Shown one piece after another: positions 1 to 7,523 of a stretch of 16,652 nucleotides of DNA; the first letter of the stretch is position 1, and each line of letters opens with the position of its first letter. Origin of the DNA: an uncultured Oscillospiraceae bacterium (GTDB lineage: Bacteria; Bacillota; Clostridia; Oscillospirales; Ruminococcaceae); the NCBI GenBank assembly GCA_904502045.1, contig CAJGEB010000010.1, forward strand, positions 1 through 16,652, given 5' to 3'. The notes under the pieces were generated by a model that was given only the letters and a program-made list of their open reading frames with translations, was not told where the DNA came from and searched no databases. A program made the translations under genes and the position numbers.

Positions 1-750
1 CTTTTACTCCTCGACGTAACTCCCCTCTCTCTCGGTATCGAAACTCTCGGCGGCGTTTTTACCAAGATCATTGACAGAAACACCACCATTCCCACCAAGA
101 AATCTCAAGTTTTCTCCACCGCCGCTGACGGTCAGACCTCCGTTGAGGTACACATCCTGCAGGGCGAGCGTGAGATGGCTAAGGATAACAAAACTTTGGG
201 AATGTTCCGCCTTGACGGAATCCCCCCTGCTCCCAGAGGAGTTCCTCAGATCGAGGTTTCCTTCGATATAGACGCTAACGGTATCGTTCACGTTTCCGCT
301 AAGGATATGGGTACCGGTAAGGAGCAGACCGTTACCATTACCTCCTCCACCAATATGTCCAAGGACGACATCGAAAAGGCTGTTAAGGAAGCCGAACAGT
401 TCGCTGAAGAGGATAAGAAGCGCCGCGAGGAGATCGATCTGCGCAACGGCGCCGACCAGATGGTATATCAGTCCGAAAAGACGATAAACGAGCTCGGTGA
501 TAAGCTCGATGCGGCTGATAAGTCAGAGCTCGAAAGCAAGATTACCGATCTCAAAGAGGCTCTCAAGGGAACCGATGCTGAGCTCATCAAATCAAAGCAA
601 GAGGAGCTCCAGAAGAAGTTCTACGAGGTATCCGAAAAGGTTTATAAGGCTCAGGCTGCTGCAGGTCAGGCTCCCGACGGAGCTTCCGGTACAGGTGCTG
701 CTCCCGAAGAGGAGCCCTATGTAGATGCAGATTACAAGGACGCTGAGTAA
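1..750 (+). CDS. dnaK: Chaperone protein DnaK (Hsp70), C-terminal part; gene starts outside the window
   Basis: Frame 1 is open from the first base to TAA at 748-750, giving 249 residues without a start. It opens inside the conserved interdomain linker ([17 protein letters not shown]), so the whole ATPase domain lies upstream. What remains is the beta-sandwich peptide-binding domain (about residues 1-115, with the [20 protein letters not shown] block), then the charged alpha-helical lid and a Gly/Ala-rich tail. The C-terminus reads [14 protein letters not shown], a recognisable but altered version of the EEVVDA-type tail usual in DnaK. DnaK binds exposed hydrophobic segments of cytosolic proteins in an ATP cycle driven by DnaJ and GrpE. 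The dnaJ gene follows 92 bases downstream on the same strand, the normal Clostridia arrangement; hrcA and grpE would be expected to the left. Confidence 0.97.
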   Translation, partial: LLLLDVTPLSLGIETLGGVFTKIIDRNTTIPTKKSQVFSTAADGQTSVEVHILQGEREMAKDNKTLGMFRLDGIPPAPRGVPQIEVSFDIDANGIVHVSAKDMGTGKEQTVTITSSTNMSKDDIEKAVKEAEQFAEEDKKRREEIDLRNGADQMVYQSEKTINELGDKLDAADKSELESKITDLKEALKGTDAELIKSKQEELQKKFYEVSEKVYKAQAAAGQAPDGASGTGAAPEEEPYVDADYKDAE

Positions 751-772
751 TCGTTAATATTTAAAAATATAA

Positions 773-803
773 GGGGACGCGTCGCCGACAAGCTCGCGTC
801 CCC
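773..803 (+). other. GC-rich hairpin between dnaK and dnaJ
   Basis: GGGGACGCG (773-781) pairs perfectly with CGCGTCCCC (795-803) across a 13-base loop. No T-run follows directly (GGCGGCTTGCCCGCTTTTA comes next), so it is a poor rho-independent terminator. It more likely protects the 3' end of dnaK mRNA, marks a processing site, or partly attenuates so that dnaK is expressed above dnaJ. The function is inferred; the stem is seen directly. Confidence 0.6.
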
Positions 804-842
804 GGCGGCTTGCCCGCTTTTACTTATAGATGAGGTGTTATT

Positions 843-2015
843 TTGCCTGAAAAAAAAGACTATTACGAGTCGCTGGGTCTAAAAAAAGGCTGCAGCGATG
901 ACGAGATAAAAAAAGCCTACCGCTCACTCGCCAAAAAATATCACCCCGACCTCAATCCCGGCGATAAAGATGCAGAGGCGAAGTTTAAAGAGATCGGTGA
1001 AGCGTACGAGGTACTCTCTGATCCCGAAAAAAAATCCCGATACGACCAGTTTGGCCACGCCGGTGTGGATCCTTCCTATAACGCAGGTGCAGGAGGTTTC
1101 GGCGGCGGCTTCGGCGGCGGTTTCGGCTTTGAGGATCTCGGCGATATCTTCGAAAATATATTCAGCGGTTTCGGCGGGTCCACAAGAACGCGTAATCCCA
1201 ACCAAGCCATCCGCGGTAATGATATTCAGCTAAATGTCGTTGTTTCCTTCCTTGAGGCTGCGTGGGGCTGTCAAAAAGAGGTTAGCTTCCAGCGCCTCGA
1301 AACCTGCCGTACCTGTTCCGGCTCCGGCGCCGCTTCGGGTACTTCTCCCGAAACCTGCAGCGAATGCGGCGGCAGCGGTCACGTCAGAGTTTCACAGCGT
1401 ACTCCTCTCGGCATTATCCAGACTACTAAAGTCTGCAAAAAGTGCGGCGGTAAGGGTAAGGTCATCAAAACTCCCTGCTCTTCTTGTAACGGACTTGGCA
1501 GGGTAAGGCGCACACTCAAGCAGACCGTCGACATCCCCGCAGGTATAAACGACGGCCAGACCTTCGTTATTCGCGGTCAGGGAGATAACGGTGTCAACGG
1601 CGGTCCTTCCGGTGATATGGCCGTTACCGTTTCTGTCCGTCCGCACCCCCTCTTCGAAAGGGACGGCTTCGATGTTTGGTGCGATATTCCCGTCACCTTC
1701 GCTCAGGCTACCCTCGGTGATGAGATAACCGTTCCCACCATCGACGGCAAGGTCAAATATAATATACCCGAAGGCTCTCAGCCCGGTACCGTTTTCCGCC
1801 TTCGCAACAAGGGTATCCCCTACGTCAACGGCAAGGGCCGCGGTGAGCAGTACGTCAGAATAAACATCGAGGTTCCCACCGGACTTTCCTCTAAACAAAA
1901 AGAGGCGCTCCGCGAATTCGAGAAAATCTCCAGCGATAAAAACTATTCAAAACGCCGCAGCTTCCTTGACAAGCTCAAGAGCAGCTTCAAGAGCGAAGAT
2001 AAATCCGATAAATAA
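843..2015 (+). CDS. dnaJ: Chaperone protein DnaJ (Hsp40, type I)
   Basis: 390 residues, full length for the family. The J domain covers about residues 6-70 with the HPD motif at 34-36 that stimulates the DnaK ATPase. A Gly/Phe-rich stretch follows (about 80-113). The zinc-binding domain has four CxxCxGxG repeats with cysteines at 155/158, 172/175, 198/201 and 212/215, and the C-terminal substrate-binding domain follows. The start is TTG at 843: GAGG at 832-835 lies seven bases upstream, and the protein begins [12 protein letters not shown], which fits DnaJ N-termini. DnaJ delivers unfolded clients to DnaK in the cytosol. It follows dnaK by 92 bases and is probably co-transcribed with it. The non-ATG start may lower its translation relative to DnaK. 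Confidence 0.98.
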   Translation: MPEKKDYYESLGLKKGCSDDEIKKAYRSLAKKYHPDLNPGDKDAEAKFKEIGEAYEVLSDPEKKSRYDQFGHAGVDPSYNAGAGGFGGGFGGGFGFEDLGDIFENIFSGFGGSTRTRNPNQAIRGNDIQLNVVVSFLEAAWGCQKEVSFQRLETCRTCSGSGAASGTSPETCSECGGSGHVRVSQRTPLGIIQTTKVCKKCGGKGKVIKTPCSSCNGLGRVRRTLKQTVDIPAGINDGQTFVIRGQGDNGVNGGPSGDMAVTVSVRPHPLFERDGFDVWCDIPVTFAQATLGDEITVPTIDGKVKYNIPEGSQPGTVFRLRNKGIPYVNGKGRGEQYVRINIEVPTGLSSKQKEALREFEKISSDKNYSKRRSFLDKLKSSFKSEDKSDK

Positions 2016-2018
2016 TCC

Positions 2019-2054
2019 AAAGTACTGAGGAATTCTTTTCTTCAGTACTTTTTT
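2019..2054 (+). terminator. Rho-independent terminator of the dnaK-dnaJ operon
   Basis: AGTACTGA (2021-2028) pairs with TCAGTACT (2042-2049), extended by AA/TT pairs. The loop is 13 bases and the stem runs into six T residues (2049-2054). It begins four bases after the dnaJ stop codon. Confidence 0.88.
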
Positions 2055-2067
2055 GCTGTTCCCGCAC

Positions 2068-2214
2068 AAGTCGGCGGCGATTTTTTACATCCTATGCAGG
2101 CTCGATATGCGCTTTGCGCTCGCGGTGCTCACACTGTGAGCACCGCGAATTTGCCGAACGGCAAATATATCGAGCCGGACACTCCCGCAGGAACATCGCC
2201 GCCGACTTTTTTTT
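2068..2214 (+). terminator. Long-range stem with T8 tail that encloses repeat element 1; possible second terminator
   Basis: AAGTCGGCGGCGAT (2068-2081) is exactly complementary to ATCGCCGCCGACTT (2195-2208), and the right arm runs into eight T residues (2207-2214). The 113-base interior contains the cruciform repeat 2099-2176 plus linkers of 17 and 18 bases. The geometry is that of a terminator whose loop holds another structured element. It ends 12 bases before the -35 box of the marR promoter, so it would also insulate that operon from read-through. The pairing is seen directly; terminator activity is inferred. Confidence 0.55.
2099..2176 (-). repeat. Structured intergenic repeat, element 1 (perfect four-way junction)
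   Basis: The outer stem GGCTCGATAT (2099-2108) pairs with ATATCGAGCC (2167-2176). Inside lie three hairpins packed without a spare base. GCGC-TTT-GCGC occupies 2109-2119. A 14-bp palindrome with a one-base centre occupies 2120-2148. ATTTGCCG-AA-CGGCAAAT occupies 2149-2166. The reverse complement matches element 2 (6468-6547) over the outer arm, the ATTTGCCG hairpin and the GCGC hairpin. Only the distal part of the middle hairpin differs, and it remains perfectly paired. Strand is given relative to element 2, since the order of the hairpins makes the element asymmetric. There is no coding potential. Confidence 0.85.
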
Positions 2215-2225
2215 ACTCCGCCCTC

Positions 2226-2254
2226 TTGACAAAAGCTACCTCTTTGAATACAAT
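2226..2254 (+). promoter_or_regulatory. Sigma-A promoter of the marR-ABC operon
   Basis: TTGACA (2226-2231, perfect -35) is followed after 17 bases by TACAAT (2249-2254, five of six -10 positions). Transcription should begin near 2261, giving a leader of about 35 bases before the MarR start at 2296. Confidence 0.9.
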
Positions 2255-2271
2255 TAGTTAGAAAACTAATT
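2252..2271 (+). promoter_or_regulatory. Probable MarR operator overlapping the -10 box and start point
   Basis: AATTAGTT (2252-2259) and AACTAATT (2264-2271) form a perfect 8-bp inverted repeat with a four-base spacer. The palindrome covers the end of the -10 box and the expected transcription start. That position, and its size of about 20 bp, match dimeric MarR-family operators that autorepress. The next gene is a MarR protein, so autoregulation is the simplest reading. The repeat is seen directly; the binding protein is inferred. Confidence 0.78.
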
Positions 2272-2295
2272 AATCTTAATGAAGGGATGTTGGTT

Positions 2296-2826
2296 ATGGA
2301 GAAAAATGATGATTTTGATTTGCAAAAGGCTCCCCAAAAGGACGCTCCTCACAGCCGTCCTTTACCCCCTGATTTTACTGCTATGATGGTAATTAACGAG
2401 CTCTCCAAGCTGTTTCATGATAATATAAGAAATAACGTGGAAAAGCTCGGAGTCAAAGGCGGGTATCGGCATTTACTGTTCCACCTCGCGTTTAACGACG
2501 GATGCTCCCAGTTTGAGCTTGCGAAAAAAACTCATCTTAAGGCTCCGACCGTCAGCGTTACTCTGCAAAATATGGAGTCCGACGGCTTTATCAGGCGCGA
2601 AACTGACGAAAATGACCTGCGCAGCTATAAGATATTCCTCACCGAAAAGGGTTGGGAGTACCACCGCTTAGTGCGCGAGGCTATCAAAAATTTTGAAGAG
2701 CAGCTTATGGAAGGCGTGTCAGCCGAGGATACCGAATCGCTCAAACGCATTTTACTGGTACTCAGAAATAATCTGCTTGATAAATATTACCCCGAAAGGA
2801 GAACCTCCCCCGATGAAACTCGCTAA
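2296..2826 (+). CDS. MarR-family transcriptional repressor of the downstream ABC exporter
   Basis: 176 residues, slightly longer than typical MarR proteins because of a polar N-terminal extension (about 1-25). The winged helix-turn-helix lies at about 58-118: LFHLAFNDGCSQFELAKK leads into the recognition helix around KAPTVSVTLQNMESDGF. The wing carries the family signature DENDLRSYKIFLTEKG (about 104-119, the DxR region). ATG 2296 is chosen over ATG 2287 because AAGGG (2282-2286) lies nine bases before 2296 but abuts 2287. The gene overlaps the next ABC gene by 14 bases. Members of this family release DNA on binding small, often toxic, aromatic or cationic ligands. The ligand here cannot be read from sequence. 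Its placement suggests it senses a pump substrate. Confidence 0.93.
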   Translation: MEKNDDFDLQKAPQKDAPHSRPLPPDFTAMMVINELSKLFHDNIRNNVEKLGVKGGYRHLLFHLAFNDGCSQFELAKKTHLKAPTVSVTLQNMESDGFIRRETDENDLRSYKIFLTEKGWEYHRLVREAIKNFEEQLMEGVSAEDTESLKRILLVLRNNLLDKYYPERRTSPDETR

Positions 2827-4549
2827 ATATATTAAACCCTACTGGTTCTTTGCCCTGCTTTCACCCTTGTGTATGCTTGGTGAGGTACTAATTGACCTTT
2901 TTCAGCCGAAGCTGATGTCCACTATCGTAAATGACGGCGTTTTGGGTAACAATATGTCACTTATCCTCACCACCGGTCTTACTATGCTCGGACTCGTTAT
3001 CTTGGGCGGTATTTCAGGAGCCTCCGCTTCAGGATTTGCAAGTGCCGCTTCGCAAAATTTCGGTAACGACCTCAGAAAAGACGTTTTTTCGAAGGTAATG
3101 AGCCTCTCCTTTCAGCAGACCGATAAATTCACTACCGGCTCGCTGGTTACCCGCCTTACCAACGACGTCACGATGGTTCAGGATTTCGTCGCTCAGGCGC
3201 TCAGAATGTTTATAAGGGCTCCCATCACCTTCGTCGGCGGTATCGTTATGGCGCTTTCGCTGAACGTTAATTTCGGAATAGTCCTCATCTGTGCGCTCCC
3301 GATACAGCTCGCGATACTCGCTTTTCTCCTTTGGAAAGCATCTCCGATGTTTTCGATAGTGCAGAAAAAGCTCGACAAGGTGAACTCCGTTATGCAGGAG
3401 AATGTTACCGGCGCAAGAACCGTTAAATCCTTCAGACGCGAGGAGTACGAAAAGGGGCGCTTCGGTGCCGCTAACGATGACCTTGTCAACACCAATATGA
3501 AGGTACAAAAGCTGCTTTCGTCTATCTCTCCGATGCTGATGATAGTTATGAACCTCAGCATTATCGCTATAATCTACATCGGCGGATTCCAGACCGAAGC
3601 CCGTAATATGCAGGCGGGTGACGTTATGGCTGCCGTCACCTATATCACTCAGATTCTTATGTCGCTGATGATGGTCGGAATGATGTTCCAGAGTATTTCC
3701 CGTGCAAGAGCCTCTGCCGCGAGAATCTTGGAAGTCCTCAACACAGAGCCTGTAATACAATCAGGAGAATATCGCAACAATAATACAAAATGTAGTGTAG
3801 AATTAAAGAACGTTAGCTTCTCCTACCCCGGACACACCGGTACTCCCACCCTTGACGGAGTGGATTTTACGGTACAGTCGGGTGAAAGAGTCGCAATACT
3901 CGGTGCTACCGGCTCGGGAAAGACCTCTCTTGTAAATCTTATTCCCCGTTTTTACGACTGCACCGACGGTGAGGTGCTTTTCAACGGTACAAACGTCAAG
4001 GAGTACGACCTAAACGACCTGCGCTCAAAAATAGGATTTGCACTGCAAAAGAGCGAACTTTTCACCGGTACCATCGCAGATAACATTCGTTGGGGACTCC
4101 CCGATGCAACCGACGAAGAGGTAGTAGCCGCTGCAAAAATTGCTCAAGCCGACGATTTCATTACCTCTTTCGGTGACGGCTACAACACCGTTATCGGTGA
4201 AAAGGGCTCCTCGCTTTCGGGCGGACAAAAACAGCGCCTTTCCATTGCCCGCGCAATAATCAAAAAACCTGCGGTACTCATCTTTGACGACAGCTGCTCC
4301 GCTCTCGACCTCGGTACAGAGTCCAGACTGCAGAAGGCTCTCGCGGAAAATTTCACAGATACCGCCGTCATCACCATCGCTCAGCGTATCGCAAGTGTTA
4401 TGAACGCCGACAGAATCTACGTTCTCGAAAACGGTAAGATTGCCGCCTGCGGTACTCATGAAGAGTTACTCCGAAACAGTAAAATTTACGCGGATATCTA
4501 CGATTCCCAGATGAAAAGCAACAAAAAAGGAGGCGAGATAAATGGCTGA
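2813..4549 (+). CDS. ABC exporter half-transporter, subunit 1 (degenerate ATPase site)
   Basis: 578 residues: an N-terminal six-helix exporter membrane domain (about 10-300) fused to an ATPase domain (about 330-565). Walker A is GATGSGKTS with Lys370, and the signature is canonical LSGGQ (468-472). Walker B ends FDD, so Asp493 occupies the catalytic Glu position. The switch histidine is replaced by Gln524 (TIAQRIAS). These two substitutions are what heterodimeric multidrug exporters such as LmrCD and TM287/288 show in the subunit with the non-hydrolysing site. ATG 2813 is chosen because AAAGGAG lies at 2795-2801 and the protein then starts MKLAKYIKPYW, a normal exporter N-terminus. It overlaps marR by 14 bases and the next gene by 8. 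The substrate is unknown; drug, peptide or lipid export is possible. Confidence 0.95.
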   Translation: MKLAKYIKPYWFFALLSPLCMLGEVLIDLFQPKLMSTIVNDGVLGNNMSLILTTGLTMLGLVILGGISGASASGFASAASQNFGNDLRKDVFSKVMSLSFQQTDKFTTGSLVTRLTNDVTMVQDFVAQALRMFIRAPITFVGGIVMALSLNVNFGIVLICALPIQLAILAFLLWKASPMFSIVQKKLDKVNSVMQENVTGARTVKSFRREEYEKGRFGAANDDLVNTNMKVQKLLSSISPMLMIVMNLSIIAIIYIGGFQTEARNMQAGDVMAAVTYITQILMSLMMVGMMFQSISRARASAARILEVLNTEPVIQSGEYRNNNTKCSVELKNVSFSYPGHTGTPTLDGVDFTVQSGERVAILGATGSGKTSLVNLIPRFYDCTDGEVLFNGTNVKEYDLNDLRSKIGFALQKSELFTGTIADNIRWGLPDATDEEVVAAAKIAQADDFITSFGDGYNTVIGEKGSSLSGGQKQRLSIARAIIKKPAVLIFDDSCSALDLGTESRLQKALAENFTDTAVITIAQRIASVMNADRIYVLENGKIAACGTHEELLRNSKIYADIYDSQMKSNKKGGEING

Positions 4550-6431
4550 GCCTAACAATAGACCTAATATTTCCCCTGCGCAGTTCAGAGGCGGTCCCGG
4601 CGGACCGATGGGTAGACCCGGTGGTCCCGGCGGACCAAGAGGACCCAGAGGTATGCCGCTCGTAGTCGAAAAACCCAAGGACGCCCGCAAAACTATCGGC
4701 AGACTCCTCAAATATATCGGCAAAAACAAGTACCTGCTCATTTCGATGCTTGTTATCGTTATCTTCTCTTCCGCACTAACCCTTTTGGCTCCCACCCTTC
4801 AAGGTGAAGCTATCGACGCCATCACCATTACCGAACAGAAGCTTTCAGTGGACTTTAAACGCCTTATGCTGCTCCTCGTCGCCCTGCTCGTCGTCTACCT
4901 CTCCTCGTCACTTTTGACCTACATCCAGATGCGAATCTCAATAAAGCTTTCGCAATCCACCGTCCATACTATGCGCGCGGACCTCTTTGCAAAGCTTGAG
5001 CACCTTCCGATAAAATATTTCGATACCCACAAGCACGGCGATATTATGAGCCGTATGACAAACGACGTCGAAAACATCTCCAACACAGTGTCCACCTCGA
5101 TAAGCTCCCTCTTTTCAGGAGCCCTAACCATCACGGGCTGCCTTGTGGTAATGCTGATACGCAGTCCGCTGCTCACTCTGGTAAGCCTTGTCACCATTCC
5201 CCTCACCATTCTCGTTTCCACAAAGCTTTCCAAATTTATGAGAAAGCTGTTTATCAAACAGCAGGCACTCCTCGGCTCCCTCAACGGTCACATTGAGGAA
5301 AACGTTACAGGCTACAAGACTCTTGCCGCCTTTAGTCGCGAGCAGGAATGCAACAAGGAGTTCGCAAACATCAGTAACGAGCTCAAATCCTGCGGAGTTA
5401 AGGCAAATGCTATCGGCGGCGTTATGGGTCCTCTCATGAACGTAATCGGTAACCTCAACTTCCTGCTTATTGCTGCTTTCGGCGGCTACCTCGCTTTCAA
5501 CGGACTCATCACAGTAGGTATAATTCAGGCGTTCCTCTCTTATTCCAAGCAGTTTACCCGTCCGATAAACGAGCTCGCTCATCAGTACGCCGCAATACTC
5601 ACCGCAATCGCCGGTGCAGACAGAGTTTTCGCTGTAATGGATAATCCCCCCGAAGCCGACGAGGGTACAACTTCCCTCGATATTGATAATCTTCGCGGCG
5701 ACCTCTCCTTCAAGGACGTTGTCTTCTCCTATAAAGAAGGCGAACCCGTTCTCAAGGGCTTTAATCTTGAGGTGAAGGGCGGACAGAAAATCGCTATCGT
5801 CGGAGCTACCGGCGCAGGTAAGACTACCGTCGTTAACCTGCTCACCCGATTTTACGATATCGATTCCGGCTCCATCTCCCTCGACGGAGTAGACATCACC
5901 GACATTCCAAAAGACCAACTCAGAAAATGCATCTCCATCGTTTTGCAGGATACCATTCTTTTTTCCGGTACTATCGCTGAAAATATTCGATACGGTAAGC
6001 TCGACGCTTCAGATGAAGATATTGCGCGCGCCGCTGCAATATCAAACTCCGACGTCTTTATTGAGAAGCTACCCGACGGCTACAACTCTCTTCTCAGCGA
6101 ATCGGGCGGTAACCTCAGTCAAGGTCAGCGCCAGCTGCTCTCAATTGCGCGCGCTGCTCTCGCGGATCCCAAAATACTCATTCTCGACGAGGCTACCTCA
6201 AGCGTTGACACTCGTACCGAAATGCATATCCAAAATGCAATGATTGAGCTTATGAAGGGTCGTACCAGCCTTATCATCGCCCACCGCCTTTCTACTATCC
6301 GCGATGCCGATAAAATTATCGTTATCGACGGCGGCGTTATCGTTGAAGAGGGCGGTCATGAGGAGCTCCTCGCCAAAAAAGGCCGCTATTATTCACTCTA
6401 TCAAAGTCAATTTGCAGGTATTGCCACCTGA
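4542..6431 (+). CDS. ABC exporter half-transporter, subunit 2 (catalytic Walker B)
   Basis: 629 residues: an exporter membrane domain (about 55-350) followed by an ATPase domain (about 380-620). Walker A is GATGAGKTT with Lys427. Walker B has Asp549 and the catalytic Glu550, and the switch histidine His581 is present. The signature is LSQGQ (525-529), with Gln replacing the first Gly. In a heterodimer this altered signature faces the Asp-type Walker B of subunit 1, so both deviations fall in one composite site. Residues 16-37 form a Gly/Pro/Arg/Met low-complexity segment, probably a disordered cytosolic tail. The start at 4542 has GGAGG at 4529-4533 and overlaps subunit 1 by eight bases, implying translational coupling and equal stoichiometry. 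The substrate is not predictable from sequence. Confidence 0.95.
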   Translation: MAEPNNRPNISPAQFRGGPGGPMGRPGGPGGPRGPRGMPLVVEKPKDARKTIGRLLKYIGKNKYLLISMLVIVIFSSALTLLAPTLQGEAIDAITITEQKLSVDFKRLMLLLVALLVVYLSSSLLTYIQMRISIKLSQSTVHTMRADLFAKLEHLPIKYFDTHKHGDIMSRMTNDVENISNTVSTSISSLFSGALTITGCLVVMLIRSPLLTLVSLVTIPLTILVSTKLSKFMRKLFIKQQALLGSLNGHIEENVTGYKTLAAFSREQECNKEFANISNELKSCGVKANAIGGVMGPLMNVIGNLNFLLIAAFGGYLAFNGLITVGIIQAFLSYSKQFTRPINELAHQYAAILTAIAGADRVFAVMDNPPEADEGTTSLDIDNLRGDLSFKDVVFSYKEGEPVLKGFNLEVKGGQKIAIVGATGAGKTTVVNLLTRFYDIDSGSISLDGVDITDIPKDQLRKCISIVLQDTILFSGTIAENIRYGKLDASDEDIARAAAISNSDVFIEKLPDGYNSLLSESGGNLSQGQRQLLSIARAALADPKILILDEATSSVDTRTEMHIQNAMIELMKGRTSLIIAHRLSTIRDADKIIVIDGGVIVEEGGHEELLAKKGRYYSLYQSQFAGIAT

Positions 6432-6455
6432 TAAAGCACTAAATCTACTGCTTTA
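6432..6455 (+). other. Small hairpin after the ABC operon stop codon
   Basis: TAAAGCA (6432-6438) pairs with TGCTTTA (6449-6455) across a 10-base loop, directly after the TGA of subunit 2. There is no T-run, so it is not a terminator by itself. It could simply be chance. Confidence 0.3.
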
Positions 6456-6467
6456 CTACCGGTATAT

Positions 6468-6547
6468 TCGGCGGCTCGATATATTTGCCGTTCGGCAAAT
6501 TCGCGATTCTTCGGAATCGCGAGCGCGAAGCGCAATCGAGCCGCCGA
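6468..6547 (+). repeat. Structured intergenic repeat, element 2 (four-way junction)
   Basis: The outer stem TCGGCGGCTCGAT (6468-6480) pairs over 13 bases with ATCGAGCCGCCGA (6535-6547). Inside are three hairpins. ATTTGCCG-TT-CGGCAAAT occupies 6483-6500. TCGCGATTC-TTCG-GAATCGCGA occupies 6501-6522 and is capped by C(TTCG)G, the exceptionally stable RNA tetraloop motif. GCGC-GAA-GCGC occupies 6523-6533. It is the inverted counterpart of element 1. From GGCTCGAT at 6473 the two share the same 33 bases, then diverge in the middle hairpin and converge again. Confidence 0.85.
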
Positions 6548-6567
6548 TGCAATAGGGCAAAAAAAGA

Positions 6568-6594
6568 GGACAGAGAAGATAAAATTCTCTGTCC
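6568..6594. terminator. Bidirectional rho-independent terminator between the convergent ABC and arg operons
   Basis: GGACAGAGAA (6568-6577) pairs perfectly with TTCTCTGTCC (6585-6594) around a seven-base loop. On the plus strand GTTTTTGTTT follows. On the minus strand the stem is followed by TC and then seven T residues (complement of 6559-6565). It therefore suits both the ABC operon arriving from the left and argF, whose stop codon lies at 6609-6611. Confidence 0.9.
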
Positions 6595-6608
6595 GTTTTT
6601 GTTTATCC

Positions 6609-7511
6609 TTATTTCACCAGTGTCGCGAGTACCGCCTTCTGAGCGTGCAGACGGTTCTCAGCCTCGTCGAATATCTCGTTTGCGTGAGCTTCAAATACAT
6701 CAGCGGTTATCTCCTCGCCTCTGTGCGCCGGCAGACAATGCAGTACCATCGCATCAGATGCAGCTACCTTAAGCAAGTCCGCGTTCACCTGATATCCCTT
6801 GAACACTTTCTTTCTCATTTCGGCTTCCTCTTCCTGTCCCATCGAAGCCCAAACGTCAGTACAGATAACGTCAGCATCCTTTGCCGCCTCGTATATGTCC
6901 TCGGTCAGCACGAATCCCTCGTAATCCTTTGCAAAATCAAGTATCTTCGCATCGGGAATATATTCCTTCGGAGTCGCAAGAGATACCTTCATTCCGGTTT
7001 TGAGTCCCGCTACCGTAAGGGAGTTCGCCATATTGTTTCCGTCGCCGATGTAGCACATCTTCAGTCCCTCAAGCTTACCCTTGTACTCTCTTATCGTGAG
7101 AAGGTCGGCAAGAGCCTGACAAGGATGCGCGAAATCGGTGAGTCCGTTTATTACCGGAATCGAACCGTACTTTGCAAAATTTTCCACCTCATCCTGCTCA
7201 AAGGTCCTTATCATAAGGCAATCGAGGTATCTTGAAAGTACCCTCGCAGTATCCTCAAGGGGCTCACCGCGTCCGATCTGAAGATCCCTCGGACTCAAAA
7301 ACAGCGCCGAGCCTCCGAGCTGGAACATTCCCGTTTCAAAAGATACTCTCGTACGGGTGGACGACTTCTGGAATATCATTCCGAGCGTTTTGCCCTGAAG
7401 ACGCGGATGCTCAATTCCGTTCTTTCTCTCGTATTTAAGCTGATCCGCCAAGTTGAGCAGTTCGGTTATCTCCTCGCAGGACAAGTCCATCATTTTAAGC
7501 AGGTGTTTCAT
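6609..7511 (-). CDS. argF: Ornithine carbamoyltransferase
   Basis: 300 residues, normal length. It converts ornithine and carbamoyl phosphate to citrulline in the cytosol. The carbamoyl-phosphate loop STRTR is at 51-55, HPCQ at 129-132, the ornithine-binding DVWASMGQ at 219-226, and the catalytic HCLP at 258-261 within HCLPAHRGEEI. AGAGGAG lies just upstream of ATG 7511, with 12 bases between the argD stop codon and this start. It is the last gene of the arg operon and faces the bidirectional terminator. An anabolic role is inferred from the operon; catabolic ArcB is unlikely because no arcA or arcC is nearby. Confidence 0.97.
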   Translation of the reverse strand: MKHLLKMMDLSCEEITELLNLADQLKYERKNGIEHPRLQGKTLGMIFQKSSTRTRVSFETGMFQLGGSALFLSPRDLQIGRGEPLEDTARVLSRYLDCLMIRTFEQDEVENFAKYGSIPVINGLTDFAHPCQALADLLTIREYKGKLEGLKMCYIGDGNNMANSLTVAGLKTGMKVSLATPKEYIPDAKILDFAKDYEGFVLTEDIYEAAKDADVICTDVWASMGQEEEAEMRKKVFKGYQVNADLLKVAASDAMVLHCLPAHRGEEITADVFEAHANEIFDEAENRLHAQKAVLATLVK

Positions 7512-7523
7512 TTTGTTTCTCCT

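Noticed and set aside
2099..2176. Cloverleaf fold considered as a tRNA gene
   Set aside because: The topology is superficially similar, but there is no T-loop or D-loop consensus, the arms have the wrong lengths and loops of 1-3 bases, and no acceptor end is present.
2068..2214. Repeats considered as a CRISPR array
   Set aside because: There are no regularly spaced direct repeats with unique spacers, and no cas gene is near.
2693..2812. A 40-residue N-terminal extension of ABC subunit 1 within marR
   Set aside because: It would overlap the MarR C-terminus out of frame, while a good ribosome binding site precedes ATG 2813.
5124..5918. A 264-residue minus-strand open frame opposite ABC subunit 2
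   Set aside because: It is a shadow of the transporter's membrane and ATPase coding sequence, with no family resemblance.
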